This document shows, piece after piece, positions 40,201 to 47,937 of a DNA stretch of 61,766 bases. Each line of letters opens with the position of its first letter. The stretch's first letter is position 1. Position numbers and translations under genes: made by a program. The notes below the pieces were generated by a model. The model was given only the letters and a program-made list of their open reading frames with translations, searched no databases and was not told the DNA's origin. This DNA comes from Mycolicibacterium vaccae NBRC 14118 = CIP 105934 (lineage in GTDB: Bacteria > Actinomycetota > Actinomycetes > Mycobacteriales > Mycobacteriaceae): positions 1 to 61,766 of the forward strand of contig NZ_BCRS01000012.1 in assembly GCF_001552715.1 (NCBI RefSeq), given 5' to 3'.

Positions 40201-41318
40201 CCGGTGCGCTCGACGGCATCGTCGTCGTGGACTTCAGCCGCGTGCTGGCCGGACCGTACGCGACGATGATGCTGGGCGACTTCGGCGCCGAGGTCGTCAA
40301 GGTCGAACGGCCCGGCGCCGGGGACGACACCCGGCAGTGGGGACCGCCCTACGATTCCTCCGGCGTGGCAACGTATTTCAACGCGGTCAACCGCAACAAG
40401 CGCTCGGTGGCCATCGACCTGTCCGATCCCGCCGGGCAGCAGACCGCACGCGACCTGGTCGCCGGTGCGGACATCGTCGTCGAGAACTTCCGGCCCGGCA
40501 CCATGGAGAGACTCGGGCTGGGCTATGAGGATCTGCGCCGCGTCCGGCCCGACGTCATCTACTGCGCGATCACCGGCTTCGGCCACGGCGGCGGCGCGGC
40601 GCTGCCGGGCTACGACCTGTTGGTGCAGGCGGTCGGCGGGCTGATGAGCGTCACCGGCACCGAAGGGCAGCCCACCAAGGCGGGTGTGGCCCTGGTCGAC
40701 GTGCTCGCCGGACTGCACGCGCTGAGCGGGATCCTGGCCGCGCTGGCCCACCGCGACCGCACCGGCGAGGGGCAGCGCGTGGACACCGACCTGTTCTCGG
40801 TGCTGCTGTCGTCGATGGTCAATCAGGCTTCCGGCTTCCTGGGCGCAGGCGTGGTGCCGGCGATGATGGGCAACCGGCACCCCAGCATCGCGCCGTACCA
40901 GACCTTCGACACCGCCGACCGGCCGATCGCGGTGGCCGTCGGCAATGACAGACAGTTCACCGCGTTCAGCGCCGCGATCGAACTGCCCGAGCTCGCCCGC
41001 GATCCGCGCTTCGCCACCAACCCGCTCCGGGTGGCCAACCGGGATGCGTTGTGCGCGTTGCTGGAACCGGCGTTGAAGCGGCACGGTGCCGAACACTGGT
41101 ACACCACGCTGACCTCGGCCGGTGTGCCCGCGGGCCCGATCAACGACCTGTCCGAGGCATTCGCGTTCGCCGAACGGCTGGGCATCGCCGCGACGGTGCA
41201 GGTTCCGGGTAGCCCGGCCCCGCAGGTCGCCAACCCGGTGACGTTGTCGGCGACGCCGGTCACCTACCGCTGTGGTCCGCCGGTCCTCGGCGACTCCGTA
41301 GCAGTTGAGAAGCCCTGA
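40197..41318 (+). CDS. CaiB/BaiF-type CoA-transferase (class III)
   Basis: A 373-residue class III CoA-transferase. The N-terminal VDFSRVLAGPYATMMLGDFGAEVVKVERPGAGDDTR is diagnostic, and the catalytic Asp is in the GYDLLVQAVGG region. The closest functional type is succinyl-CoA:glutarate CoA-transferase, which would make glutaryl-CoA for the dehydrogenase encoded two genes earlier. It starts with GTG at 40197 overlapping the previous stop. Its last 59 bp overlap antisense the end of the PucR-type regulator gene. It is the last gene of the operon. Confidence 0.88.
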   Translation: MTGALDGIVVVDFSRVLAGPYATMMLGDFGAEVVKVERPGAGDDTRQWGPPYDSSGVATYFNAVNRNKRSVAIDLSDPAGQQTARDLVAGADIVVENFRPGTMERLGLGYEDLRRVRPDVIYCAITGFGHGGGAALPGYDLLVQAVGGLMSVTGTEGQPTKAGVALVDVLAGLHALSGILAALAHRDRTGEGQRVDTDLFSVLLSSMVNQASGFLGAGVVPAMMGNRHPSIAPYQTFDTADRPIAVAVGNDRQFTAFSAAIELPELARDPRFATNPLRVANRDALCALLEPALKRHGAEHWYTTLTSAGVPAGPINDLSEAFAFAERLGIAATVQVPGSPAPQVANPVTLSATPVTYRCGPPVLGDSVAVEKP

Positions 41319-42765
41319 CCGCCAACCACAGCTGCGTCCGCGAGTCGGCGGAGGTCAGGTCGTCGCCGAGCAGCTGACCGATGCGCCGCATCCGGTTCCG
41401 CAGCGTGTGGCGGTGCACCTGCAACTCGGCGGCGGCGGCCTCCGCCTGGCCGTTGTGCCGCAGGAAGGCCGCCAGGGTGGCGACCAGATCCTCGTCGGCA
41501 TCGCGCAGCGGGTCCAGTACCGATGCCAGCAGCCGCAATTCACCCGGCGCGCGGCTGTCCAGCAACGCCGCGAGCGGCCCGAGGTCGGCGAACTCGGTGA
41601 ACTGGCCCGCCGTGGACTCGGCGGCGATCCTCGCCTGCTCCACACCCGTGGCGACCTCGGCAATCGGGACAGCCCGACTCACTCCCCCGCTCGGCCCGCG
41701 CTGACTCCCGATCAGGGTGCGGACCCGGCCGGCGCTGCCATCCGCGGGGACGACGATGACGATCTCACGGTCCGCCGTCGTCATCAGGTAGGGCCCCGCG
41801 TCGGCCAGCCGCCGACCCACGGCTTCCTCGGCGGCCAGCACCGGACCCATGTGCTGAAGCACGACCACGACGACGTCCCCGTCCGGGACGAACCCGAAGT
41901 AACGCAACAAACCCTCGTCCACGGTCTCCCGGCCCGCGAGCAGCTGCCGAGTCAACGCCGAACGCAACCGCTGCTCGGCGTCCTGCACTCTCGCCGGCTT
42001 CTCCAGTGCGATCGAGATCAGCGACACCGCATGTGCGACAAGCAGTCTGTCGGCATCTGACAGCGGCTCGGAGGTACGCACCACCAGGTGCCCGCGAACT
42101 GCCTGTGCCGCCCGCATCCGCTGAACCGTCAACCAGCCGTCCCCGTGCGGGGTGACCAACCCGCCGCGATCCCGCGCCCGCCGGGCGGTCTCGGACAGCG
42201 ACGAGATCAGCTCGGCATCGGTGCTCCCGCCCGCCGCGAGCTCCCGGCCGTCGGCGGCGACGGCGACCACGACTGCCGACAGACAGTCGGCGAGTTCGCC
42301 GACCACGCCGGGGATACCTCCCCTCAGCGTCGCTCGGGCCAGCACCTCCTGTTGGTCGACCACTCGTTGCACCGAGCGCAGCTGGTCGGCCCTGACGGCG
42401 TCGATCACCACCCGGGCGATGGCGATGAACGGTGTCGAGGCCGGCACCCGCAGGATGGGGACGCCGTGCTCGTCGCCGGCGGCCAGCACCCCGGCCGGGA
42501 CCTCCGCGAGCGTGGTGCCGGTGTCGACCGCCAGCGCGGCCGTCCCGGCCGCGGCCAGTCGTGCGACGTAGTCGCGCTGGGCTGCGGCGTCGGCGCCGAT
42601 GTTGATCCCGGTCGTCATCACCAGCTCGCCGCCGGCCAGATACGGTGTGGGGTCGGCTAATTCGATGGCATGCGGCCACTCGATCGGTCGGTCGGCAGCC
42701 TGCGCGCCGGCAACCAGTAGCAGGCCGAGGTTCTCGTCCTGGCACAGACTGCGCGCGGTGATCAC
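41260..42765 (-). CDS. PucR-family transcriptional regulator
   Basis: A 501-residue regulator. The N-terminal PucR domain (about residues 1-125) includes MITARSLCQDENLGL and LVMTTGINIG. A middle GGDEF-like/CdaR region follows. The C-terminal helix-turn-helix (HNGQAEAAAAELQVHRHTLRNRMRRI, about 445-470) is the family's DNA-binding domain. PucR proteins usually activate purine, amine or amino-acid catabolism genes. The GTG at 42765 overlaps the stop of the upstream C26 hydrolase (GTGA), so it is the last gene of the minus-strand amine operon. It faces the glutarate-type operon, which it may activate at 36103-36131. Confidence 0.88.
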   Translation of the reverse strand: MITARSLCQDENLGLLLVAGAQAADRPIEWPHAIELADPTPYLAGGELVMTTGINIGADAAAQRDYVARLAAAGTAALAVDTGTTLAEVPAGVLAAGDEHGVPILRVPASTPFIAIARVVIDAVRADQLRSVQRVVDQQEVLARATLRGGIPGVVGELADCLSAVVVAVAADGRELAAGGSTDAELISSLSETARRARDRGGLVTPHGDGWLTVQRMRAAQAVRGHLVVRTSEPLSDADRLLVAHAVSLISIALEKPARVQDAEQRLRSALTRQLLAGRETVDEGLLRYFGFVPDGDVVVVVLQHMGPVLAAEEAVGRRLADAGPYLMTTADREIVIVVPADGSAGRVRTLIGSQRGPSGGVSRAVPIAEVATGVEQARIAAESTAGQFTEFADLGPLAALLDSRAPGELRLLASVLDPLRDADEDLVATLAAFLRHNGQAEAAAAELQVHRHTLRNRMRRIGQLLGDDLTSADSRTQLWLAVRASQLLRSRRGPADHSGR

Positions 42766-43619
42766 ACCTGCGACGCTACGCCGGGCCTCTCCCTGGACCG
42801 CTCCGCGGCCGTGCTCTCCCTGGACCGCTCCGCGGCCGTGCCTCTCCTGGACCGCTCCGCGGCCGTGACAAACGCACCGAACAGCCGCATCCTGTCGTCC
42901 CCGGGTCCGTCCTCGTCCTCGGGATGCCACTGCACACCGAGGTAGAACTTGCCGGGATCCTCCACGCCCTCGGTGATCCCGTCGAGCGCGCGGGCGGCGA
43001 CCACCAGACCGTGTCCGAGGGTGTCGACGGCCTGATGGTGGCCGTTGCGGGCGATCACCCGGTCGGTGCCCAGGATCGATGCCAGCCGGGTACCGGGCAT
43101 GATGTCGACGGGTTCGTCGACGAATACCGGTTCGCCGGGCCCGCCGTGGTGCAGTGTGTAGTCGGCGATGTCGGGGACAAGCGTGCCGCCGCGGGCGACG
43201 TTGAGCAGTTGGGAGCCCCGGCAGATTCCGAAGACGGGCCGCTCGGCGGCCTCGGCAGCCGCGATGGCGGCGAACGCGTCGCGGTCGGCGCGCAGATCGA
43301 TACCGTACGAATTCGGATGGGTTTCGCACACGCCGTAGCAGGAACCGTCGACATCCCCGCCGCCGAGAAGCAGCAGACCGTCGAAATCTGCTGCAGCAGA
43401 AGGGTCATCCAGTGGTGTCGTGGTGTCCCACAGCTCGTAGGAGGCGCCGAGTTCGACCAACGTCGCCAGCGCCGTCCTGGTGAACCGCGTGACCAATCCC
43501 GCGTCGTGCTCGTTGATGCCGGGGAAGTTCAGCGAGGCCAGCACACACACGTGGGCGCGCGGCGCCGACGGCACCGGCAGGTTCGGGATGACGTCCTCAC
43601 GACGTACCCGGATGGTCAT
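42762..43619 (-). CDS. C26 gamma-glutamyl hydrolase, repeat-bearing C-terminus
   Basis: A 285-residue class I glutamine-amidotransferase-like hydrolase (peptidase C26, PuuD type). The nucleophile is the Cys of GICRGSQLLNVA and the catalytic His-Glu pair lies in VQWHPEDE. Such enzymes release gamma-glutamate from gamma-glutamyl-amino acids. The ATG at 43619 follows an AGGAAG site. The C-terminus holds three 9-residue repeats starting TAAERSR, from a 27-bp DNA repeat. The gene overlaps the second C26 gene upstream by 4 bp and the PucR gene downstream by 4 bp. Two such hydrolases in a row suggest two substrates or a heteromer. Confidence 0.88.
   Translation of the reverse strand: MTIRVRREDVIPNLPVPSAPRAHVCVLASLNFPGINEHDAGLVTRFTRTALATLVELGASYELWDTTTPLDDPSAAADFDGLLLLGGGDVDGSCYGVCETHPNSYGIDLRADRDAFAAIAAAEAAERPVFGICRGSQLLNVARGGTLVPDIADYTLHHGGPGEPVFVDEPVDIMPGTRLASILGTDRVIARNGHHQAVDTLGHGLVVAARALDGITEGVEDPGKFYLGVQWHPEDEDGPGDDRMRLFGAFVTAAERSRRGTAAERSRESTAAERSRERPGVASQV
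42794..42867 (-). repeat. Three-copy in-frame tandem repeat, 27-bp period
   Basis: The 20-bp core TGGACCGCTCCGCGGCCGTG occurs at 42794, 42821 and 42848, spaced 27 bp, with CTCTCC-type linkers. It lies in the C-terminal coding part of the C26 hydrolase gene and gives three 9-residue repeats. Beyond it only 5-6 residues remain, so it looks like expansion of the gene end. Confidence 0.93.
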
Positions 43620-44329
43620 CGCGCTTCCTTTCTCTTGGTGGCGCGGTCCACCAGGTCGGTGAACAGCGCGGCGTCGGTGGGGCAGACGCGGTGGCGGTCC
43701 TCGGGGTGCCACTGCACGGCGACGACGTCGGCGCGGCGGTGTTCGACCGCCTCGAAGACGCCGTCTGCGGCGAGCGCGGACACCACCAACCCGGGAGCCA
43801 GCCGATCGACCGCCTGGTGATGGTAGGACGAGACGTCGATGGTCTGTTCACCGACGATGGCGTGCAATCGCGAGCCCCGCCTGACGCGCACGGGGTGAAT
43901 TGCGTTGTGGTGCAGGGTCTCGGTCTCCATGACGTGCTGGTTGAGGGTGCCTCCGAGCGCGACGTTGAGCACCTGCATGCCCCGGCAGATCGCCAGTGCG
44001 GGCAGGTCCAGGTCGATCACCGCCCGCGTCACACCGAGATCGAAGTCGTCCTGGAACGTCACCGTGCCGGTGGTCTCGGGCGCCGGCTGCGCACCGTACC
44101 TGTGCGGCTCGACGTCGGCGCCGCCGGGCAGCAGCACGCCGTCGAAGCGCGCCAGCCGGCGCGGCAGCTCGGCCAGCGGGTCTGATGCCGGTCCGTGCAG
44201 CACGACGGGCTCACCGCCGGCGTCCCACACCGCCTCGCAGATCGCCTCTGCGGCAAGGGTCGCCGAGAATCTCAGGATCGGCACCTGCGCGGCCCGGCGA
44301 CCCACCACCGCCACCAGCGGCCGGATCAC
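43616..44329 (-). CDS. C26 gamma-glutamyl hydrolase, second copy
   Basis: A 237-residue peptidase C26 protein, divergent from its neighbour. The nucleophile Cys is in AICRGMQVLNVALGG, and VQWHPEDR provides His and Glu. LLPGGADVEPHRYG is the conserved loop of the PuuD group, which cleaves gamma-glutamyl-GABA. The start is GTG at 44329, immediately after the solute-binding gene stop. M. tuberculosis has one comparable gene next to glnA4 (Rv2859c/Rv2860c). In the proposed pathway it would free 5-aminovalerate or GABA from its gamma-glutamyl conjugate. Confidence 0.88.
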   Translation of the reverse strand: MIRPLVAVVGRRAAQVPILRFSATLAAEAICEAVWDAGGEPVVLHGPASDPLAELPRRLARFDGVLLPGGADVEPHRYGAQPAPETTGTVTFQDDFDLGVTRAVIDLDLPALAICRGMQVLNVALGGTLNQHVMETETLHHNAIHPVRVRRGSRLHAIVGEQTIDVSSYHHQAVDRLAPGLVVSALAADGVFEAVEHRRADVVAVQWHPEDRHRVCPTDAALFTDLVDRATKRKEAR

Positions 44330-45037
44330 TCACTCCCCCGCGAACGGATAGTCCAGCGTCGGCAACCACTGCTGCCAGACCTTGCGCAGCCGCCCGGTTT
44401 CGATGAGCCGGCCGAGCGCCGCGTCGATCTCGGCGAGGGTGTCCGGGCGGTTCTTGGCCACCGCAATGCCCCACCGGTTTCCGGTCTGCACCGTGAACGC
44501 CAGCTCGTAATCCGGGTGCGTGGCGCCCAGCGGGACGAACACCACGTCGTCGTCGACCACCGCGTCGACCTCCCCGGCCCGCAGCGCGGCGAGCATGTCG
44601 GCGTAGACGTCGTCGGATCCGGCGCCGAACGCCACCGGTTCGGCACCGGTGAACGTCTGCGCGAGCGCCATGTTGGTGCTGTTCTCGATCGCGGCGACCT
44701 TCCGGCCCACCAGATCCTGCGCCGACCGGATGCCCGATCCGCGCCGGACCAGCACGCCCTCGTGGAAGATCGCATACGGACGGGTGAAGTCGACCTGGGC
44801 CTGCCGCTCGGCGGTGATGCCCTGCCCGCACAGCACCGCGTCGGCCGCCCCGCGCTGCACCGACGGGATCATGTCCACCCAGGGCACCCGGACCCACTCG
44901 ATCGGTCTGCCGAGTTCGGCGCCCAGCGCCTCGGCGACGCCGGGTTCGTAGCCCTGCCTTCCACTCTCCGGCGTCCACAGTGAGAACAGCGGAGGCGCCT
45001 CGGCATCCAGGCAGGCGAGTTTCAAGGCATCGGTCAT
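44330..45037 (-). CDS. Solute-binding (SBP family 3)-like protein, no signal peptide
   Basis: A 235-residue protein with the two-lobed fold of ABC amino-acid-binding proteins (family 3): GYEPGVAEALGAELGRPIEWVRV, VDFTRPYAIFHEGVLVRRG, a hinge at DLVGRKVAAIENST, and VDAVVDDDVVF. The N-terminus (MTDALKLACLDAEAPPLF) has no hydrophobic signal segment or lipobox, and no permease or ATPase gene is nearby. The start is fixed by an ATGA overlap with the GS-like gene. It is therefore probably a cytosolic ligand-binding protein, or an enzyme of the same fold, working with the ligase and hydrolases. Its ligand may be an amino acid or amine intermediate. Confidence 0.82.
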   Translation of the reverse strand: MTDALKLACLDAEAPPLFSLWTPESGRQGYEPGVAEALGAELGRPIEWVRVPWVDMIPSVQRGAADAVLCGQGITAERQAQVDFTRPYAIFHEGVLVRRGSGIRSAQDLVGRKVAAIENSTNMALAQTFTGAEPVAFGAGSDDVYADMLAALRAGEVDAVVDDDVVFVPLGATHPDYELAFTVQTGNRWGIAVAKNRPDTLAEIDAALGRLIETGRLRKVWQQWLPTLDYPFAGE

Positions 45038-46419
45038 GGCGTGTCGTTCCAGTACATCTCGCGCTCCCATTCGGTGACGTGTCCGCAGTACCTGGCCCAT
45101 TCGTCGGCGTGGTAGTCGACGAGCAACGCCGACAGTTCCGGTCCGAACGCCTGGTTGAGCACCTGGTCGGCGCGGAAGGCGCCGATGGCTTCGCCGAGGG
45201 TCAGCGGCAGCGCCGGGAAGCGGTCGTCGGCCGGCGCGTCGTAGGACGACCCCTGCGTCGGTTCGCCGGGGTCGATGGCGTTCTTCATGCCGTCCTCGCA
45301 CGCGGCCAGGATCGCCGCGTGCGACAGGTACGGGTTCACCGCGGCGTCGGGCAGCTTGTACTCCAGGCGCCCGACCGCGGACAACCGCACCGTGCAGGTC
45401 TTGTTGTCCAGCCCCCAGTTGATCCGTGACGGCGCGAACTGTCCCGCGTCCCAATAGCGTTTGTAGGAGTTCACGGTGGACCCGTTGACCAGCATGGCAC
45501 CCGCGGAGTGGGCCAGCAGCCCGCCCAGGGCGTGACGCCCGACCTCGCTCAGATGCAGTTCGGTGACGCCGGGTTCGGCGAGCACGTTGACGTCGTCGTG
45601 CCAGAAGCTGAAGTTGTGGTGGCACCCGTTGCCCATCATGCCGGTGGCGGGCTTGGGCATGAAGCTGGCGTGGATGCCCAACTCGCGCGCCACCTGCTTG
45701 CAGATCTGGCGGTAGGTGGTCAGCCGGTCGGCGGTGCGGTCGGCACGGTCGTACATGAAGTTCAGTTCGACCTGGAACTCGTCTTCGTAGTCGCCCTCGA
45801 TCATGTCCAGGCCCAGCGCCTGGGCGTACTCGACGACCTTCTTGACGATCGGCCGGTTCCGTTCGAGGTGTTCGATGTGGTACGCCGGGCTCGATCCAGG
45901 ACGGAACTGCGCCTGCAGACCCTCACCCTGCCAGGTCATCTCGGGTTCACAGCCGGTCCGCAGCTCCAGGCCGGTGCGGTCGGTGAAGCCGGCCAGCATC
46001 CGGCGCAGCAGACCCCGGGTGTCACAGGCGAACTCAGCCCCGGCCCGTTCCGGCAGATGGTCAGGTTCGTAGAGGCGGCAGAACACGCGCGCAAACCCGG
46101 TGTCCCACGGCAGCACCGCGAAGGTCTCCAGGTCCGGGATCGCCGTGTATTCCGGCGCGTTCACCCCACCGGCGAGCAACACTCCCTCCCGGGTGCCCTG
46201 CAGGTTGGCGACCGCGGTCTGGTGTTGCTGCACCCCGCGGATCGCGAGCCGCTCGAAATGGCGTGCCGGTGCCACCTTCCCGACGACCCGGCCGGTGATG
46301 GTGACCGCTTGGAAGTACACGAATTCGACGCCGAGCTCGGCGATGGTGGACAGCGCGGCGGCGAGTTCGGGGCTGCTTGCGTTCGCCTCGCGATGGGTGT
46401 CGAGCGGGGTGGCGGTCAT
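45034..46419 (-). CDS. Glutamine-synthetase-like gamma-glutamyl-amine ligase
   Basis: A 461-residue glutamine synthetase-fold protein, not the housekeeping enzyme. It resembles GlnA3/GlnA4 and PuuA types that attach glutamate to polyamines, ethanolamine or other amines using ATP. Recognisable GS elements are EGDYEDEFQVELNF (metal Glu residues), GNGCHHNFSFW (ATP/metal-binding His) and NWGLDNKTCTVRL (the R-rich phosphate site). The tyrosine region for adenylylation is absent. It sits between the ferredoxin and the solute-binding-like gene, which fits the GS-like frame reported beside morpholine mor genes. The proposed role is to cap the amino group of a ring-opened amino-aldehyde. Confidence 0.88.
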   Translation of the reverse strand: MTATPLDTHREANASSPELAAALSTIAELGVEFVYFQAVTITGRVVGKVAPARHFERLAIRGVQQHQTAVANLQGTREGVLLAGGVNAPEYTAIPDLETFAVLPWDTGFARVFCRLYEPDHLPERAGAEFACDTRGLLRRMLAGFTDRTGLELRTGCEPEMTWQGEGLQAQFRPGSSPAYHIEHLERNRPIVKKVVEYAQALGLDMIEGDYEDEFQVELNFMYDRADRTADRLTTYRQICKQVARELGIHASFMPKPATGMMGNGCHHNFSFWHDDVNVLAEPGVTELHLSEVGRHALGGLLAHSAGAMLVNGSTVNSYKRYWDAGQFAPSRINWGLDNKTCTVRLSAVGRLEYKLPDAAVNPYLSHAAILAACEDGMKNAIDPGEPTQGSSYDAPADDRFPALPLTLGEAIGAFRADQVLNQAFGPELSALLVDYHADEWARYCGHVTEWEREMYWNDTP

Positions 46420-46425
46420 CGGGGT

Positions 46426-46614
46426 TCAGTCCTCGACCACGATGGCCTGAACCGGGCAGACGTCGGCCGCGTCTTCGACGTATGCGCGTTCGGAATCGTC
46501 GGGATTGCCGTCGTACTCCAGATTTCCGTCGTCATTGAGGGTGAAGACAGCGGGTGCGGCGATGGCGCACTGGCCGTGGTCCTGACACTTCGCGAGATCT
46601 ACGGTGACGTGCAT
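46426..46614 (-). CDS. [3Fe-4S]-type ferredoxin, P450 partner
   Basis: A 62-residue ferredoxin with only three ligand cysteines: Cys10, Cys16 and Cys53 (CQDHGQC and DVCPVQA). This is the pattern of the small [3Fe-4S] ferredoxins that serve actinobacterial P450s. It lies 12 bp after the P450 gene on the same strand and matches the MorB/PipB position. It would pass electrons from an NADH-ferredoxin reductase to the P450. No reductase gene is in the window. The GS-like gene starts 6 bp beyond it. Confidence 0.9.
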   Translation of the reverse strand: MHVTVDLAKCQDHGQCAIAAPAVFTLNDDGNLEYDGNPDDSERAYVEDAADVCPVQAIVVED

Positions 46615-46626
46615 GCGGGAGTCCTT

Positions 46627-47829
46627 TCAGGGGGCGGGCGTGAAGGCGATGGGCAACGTGATCGGGCCCGTGTTGCCCGAGTCGGGCAACCAGGTGGCAC
46701 CGGGCAGTTCCTGCGGGTCGCGCATCCGGCGGGCCAGCAGCGGCAGCGCCTCGCTCATGTCCGAGCGCGCCACGAAGTGCCCTAGGCAGTGGTGGGCGCC
46801 GCCACCGAATCCGAAGTGCGGCTTGCGCTCTACGGCGATGTCGAACCCCGGCTCGAAGACGAGTGGGTCGGTTCCGGCGGACTCGCTGTACAGGTGCACC
46901 GTGGTGCCCGCGGTGAGCAGCACGCCCTCGTACTCGAAGTCCTCCAGCACCTCACGGGTCACCCAGCGCACGGTCGGATTGACCCGCATGACCTCCTCCA
47001 CGGCCTTGCCGCCGAGTTCCGGCCGCTCGGCCAGCAGTCGCCACTGGTCAGGATGGGACATGAACGTCTGCATGGCCAGGCCGAGTTGGTTACGGGTGGT
47101 GTCGAAACCACCGAAGATCAACAGCACCATGGCATCTCGTAGCTCGGTATCGCTGAGCCGACCGTCCTCGGGGCGGGATGCATTGACCAGCGTGGTGACG
47201 AAGTCATCCCGCGGGTCAGCTCGGCGATCGGCGATCAGCGCGTCGCAGTAGTCGTACAGCGTGTTGAGCGCGGCCTCGATCTTGGGCAGGTCCTGGCGGA
47301 TCGTGACGCCCAGGGCCAGCCCGATCGTGGCGGACTCGGTGGCGATGACCTTCCACTCGCTCTCGGGAATGCCGAGCATGATCGCGATGACGCGGGCGGC
47401 GTAGGGTTCGGCGAACTCGCCGACGAACTCGCATCGGTCGGGTTCGGCGAAGCCGTCGATGAGCTCTTCGGCCAGCGCCTGGAATCTCGGCACCAGCCCG
47501 CCGATGAGCTTGCTGGAGAAGGCCGGGTTCATCAGCCGTCGGAGGCGGTGGTGCTCTTCGCCTTCCTTGTTCAGGATCCAGCTGGCGAACCAGTCGGCGA
47601 ACGGCCCTTCGGTGACGCCGTTGTGGGCCGGCCATGCCGCGCTGCCCTGTCTGAGCTTGGGATGCTTGAGAAGACGGTTCACCTGCTCGTAGCGCAGCAC
47701 GGCAAGGCCGTAGTCGGTGGTCGCATACCAGCTGCGCTCGCGGGCCGCGTGCACCTCGGCCGAGGTGATCGAGAAGGCCGGGTCGGCGACCTCGAACGCG
47801 GGGACAGAGTCGAAGATGGCCGACGACAT
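46627..47829 (-). CDS. Cytochrome P450, CYP151-like (PipA/MorA type)
   Basis: A 400-residue soluble bacterial P450. The I-helix is FGGFDTTRNQ (Asp243-Thr244), the ExxR motif is Glu279 to Arg282, and the heme ligand is Cys348 in FGFGGGAHHCLGH. The early part (KHPKLRQGSAAWPAHNGV) and its setting recall CYP151, the P450 that hydroxylates piperidine, pyrrolidine and morpholine in mycobacteria (PipA, MorA). That identity is inferred and not tested. The ATG at 47829 follows GGAGG by 8 bp. The 108-bp region upstream holds a promoter with an inverted repeat over its -35 box. Confidence 0.85.
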   Translation of the reverse strand: MSSAIFDSVPAFEVADPAFSITSAEVHAARERSWYATTDYGLAVLRYEQVNRLLKHPKLRQGSAAWPAHNGVTEGPFADWFASWILNKEGEEHHRLRRLMNPAFSSKLIGGLVPRFQALAEELIDGFAEPDRCEFVGEFAEPYAARVIAIMLGIPESEWKVIATESATIGLALGVTIRQDLPKIEAALNTLYDYCDALIADRRADPRDDFVTTLVNASRPEDGRLSDTELRDAMVLLIFGGFDTTRNQLGLAMQTFMSHPDQWRLLAERPELGGKAVEEVMRVNPTVRWVTREVLEDFEYEGVLLTAGTTVHLYSESAGTDPLVFEPGFDIAVERKPHFGFGGGAHHCLGHFVARSDMSEALPLLARRMRDPQELPGATWLPDSGNTGPITLPIAFTPAP

Positions 47830-47866
47830 CAGTGCTACCTCCGAGAGTGCGACCGAATTGTCATTA

Positions 47867-47897
47867 AATACTCTAGAAGTAGATCGTTGGAGTCAAC
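47867..47897 (-). promoter_or_regulatory. P450 promoter with inverted repeat on the -35
   Basis: On the minus strand, TTGACT (47896-47891) is a good -35 box. Candidate -10 boxes are TAGAGT (47875-47870, 15-bp gap) and AGTATT (47872-47867, 18-bp gap). The inverted repeat GTTG-GAGT-CAAC (47886-47897) covers the -35, where a bound GntR-type repressor would stop transcription. A GGAGG ribosome binding site follows at 47842-47838. Confidence 0.5.
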
Positions 47898-47937
47898 AGC
47901 TGGAACCAGATTGGCCGTTAAGAGTCGGTTACGCGGG

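Noticed and set aside
45034..46419. Housekeeping glutamine synthetase (glnA1)
   Set aside because: The sequence is of the GlnA3/GlnA4/PuuA kind, lacks the adenylylation region and sits in an amine operon.
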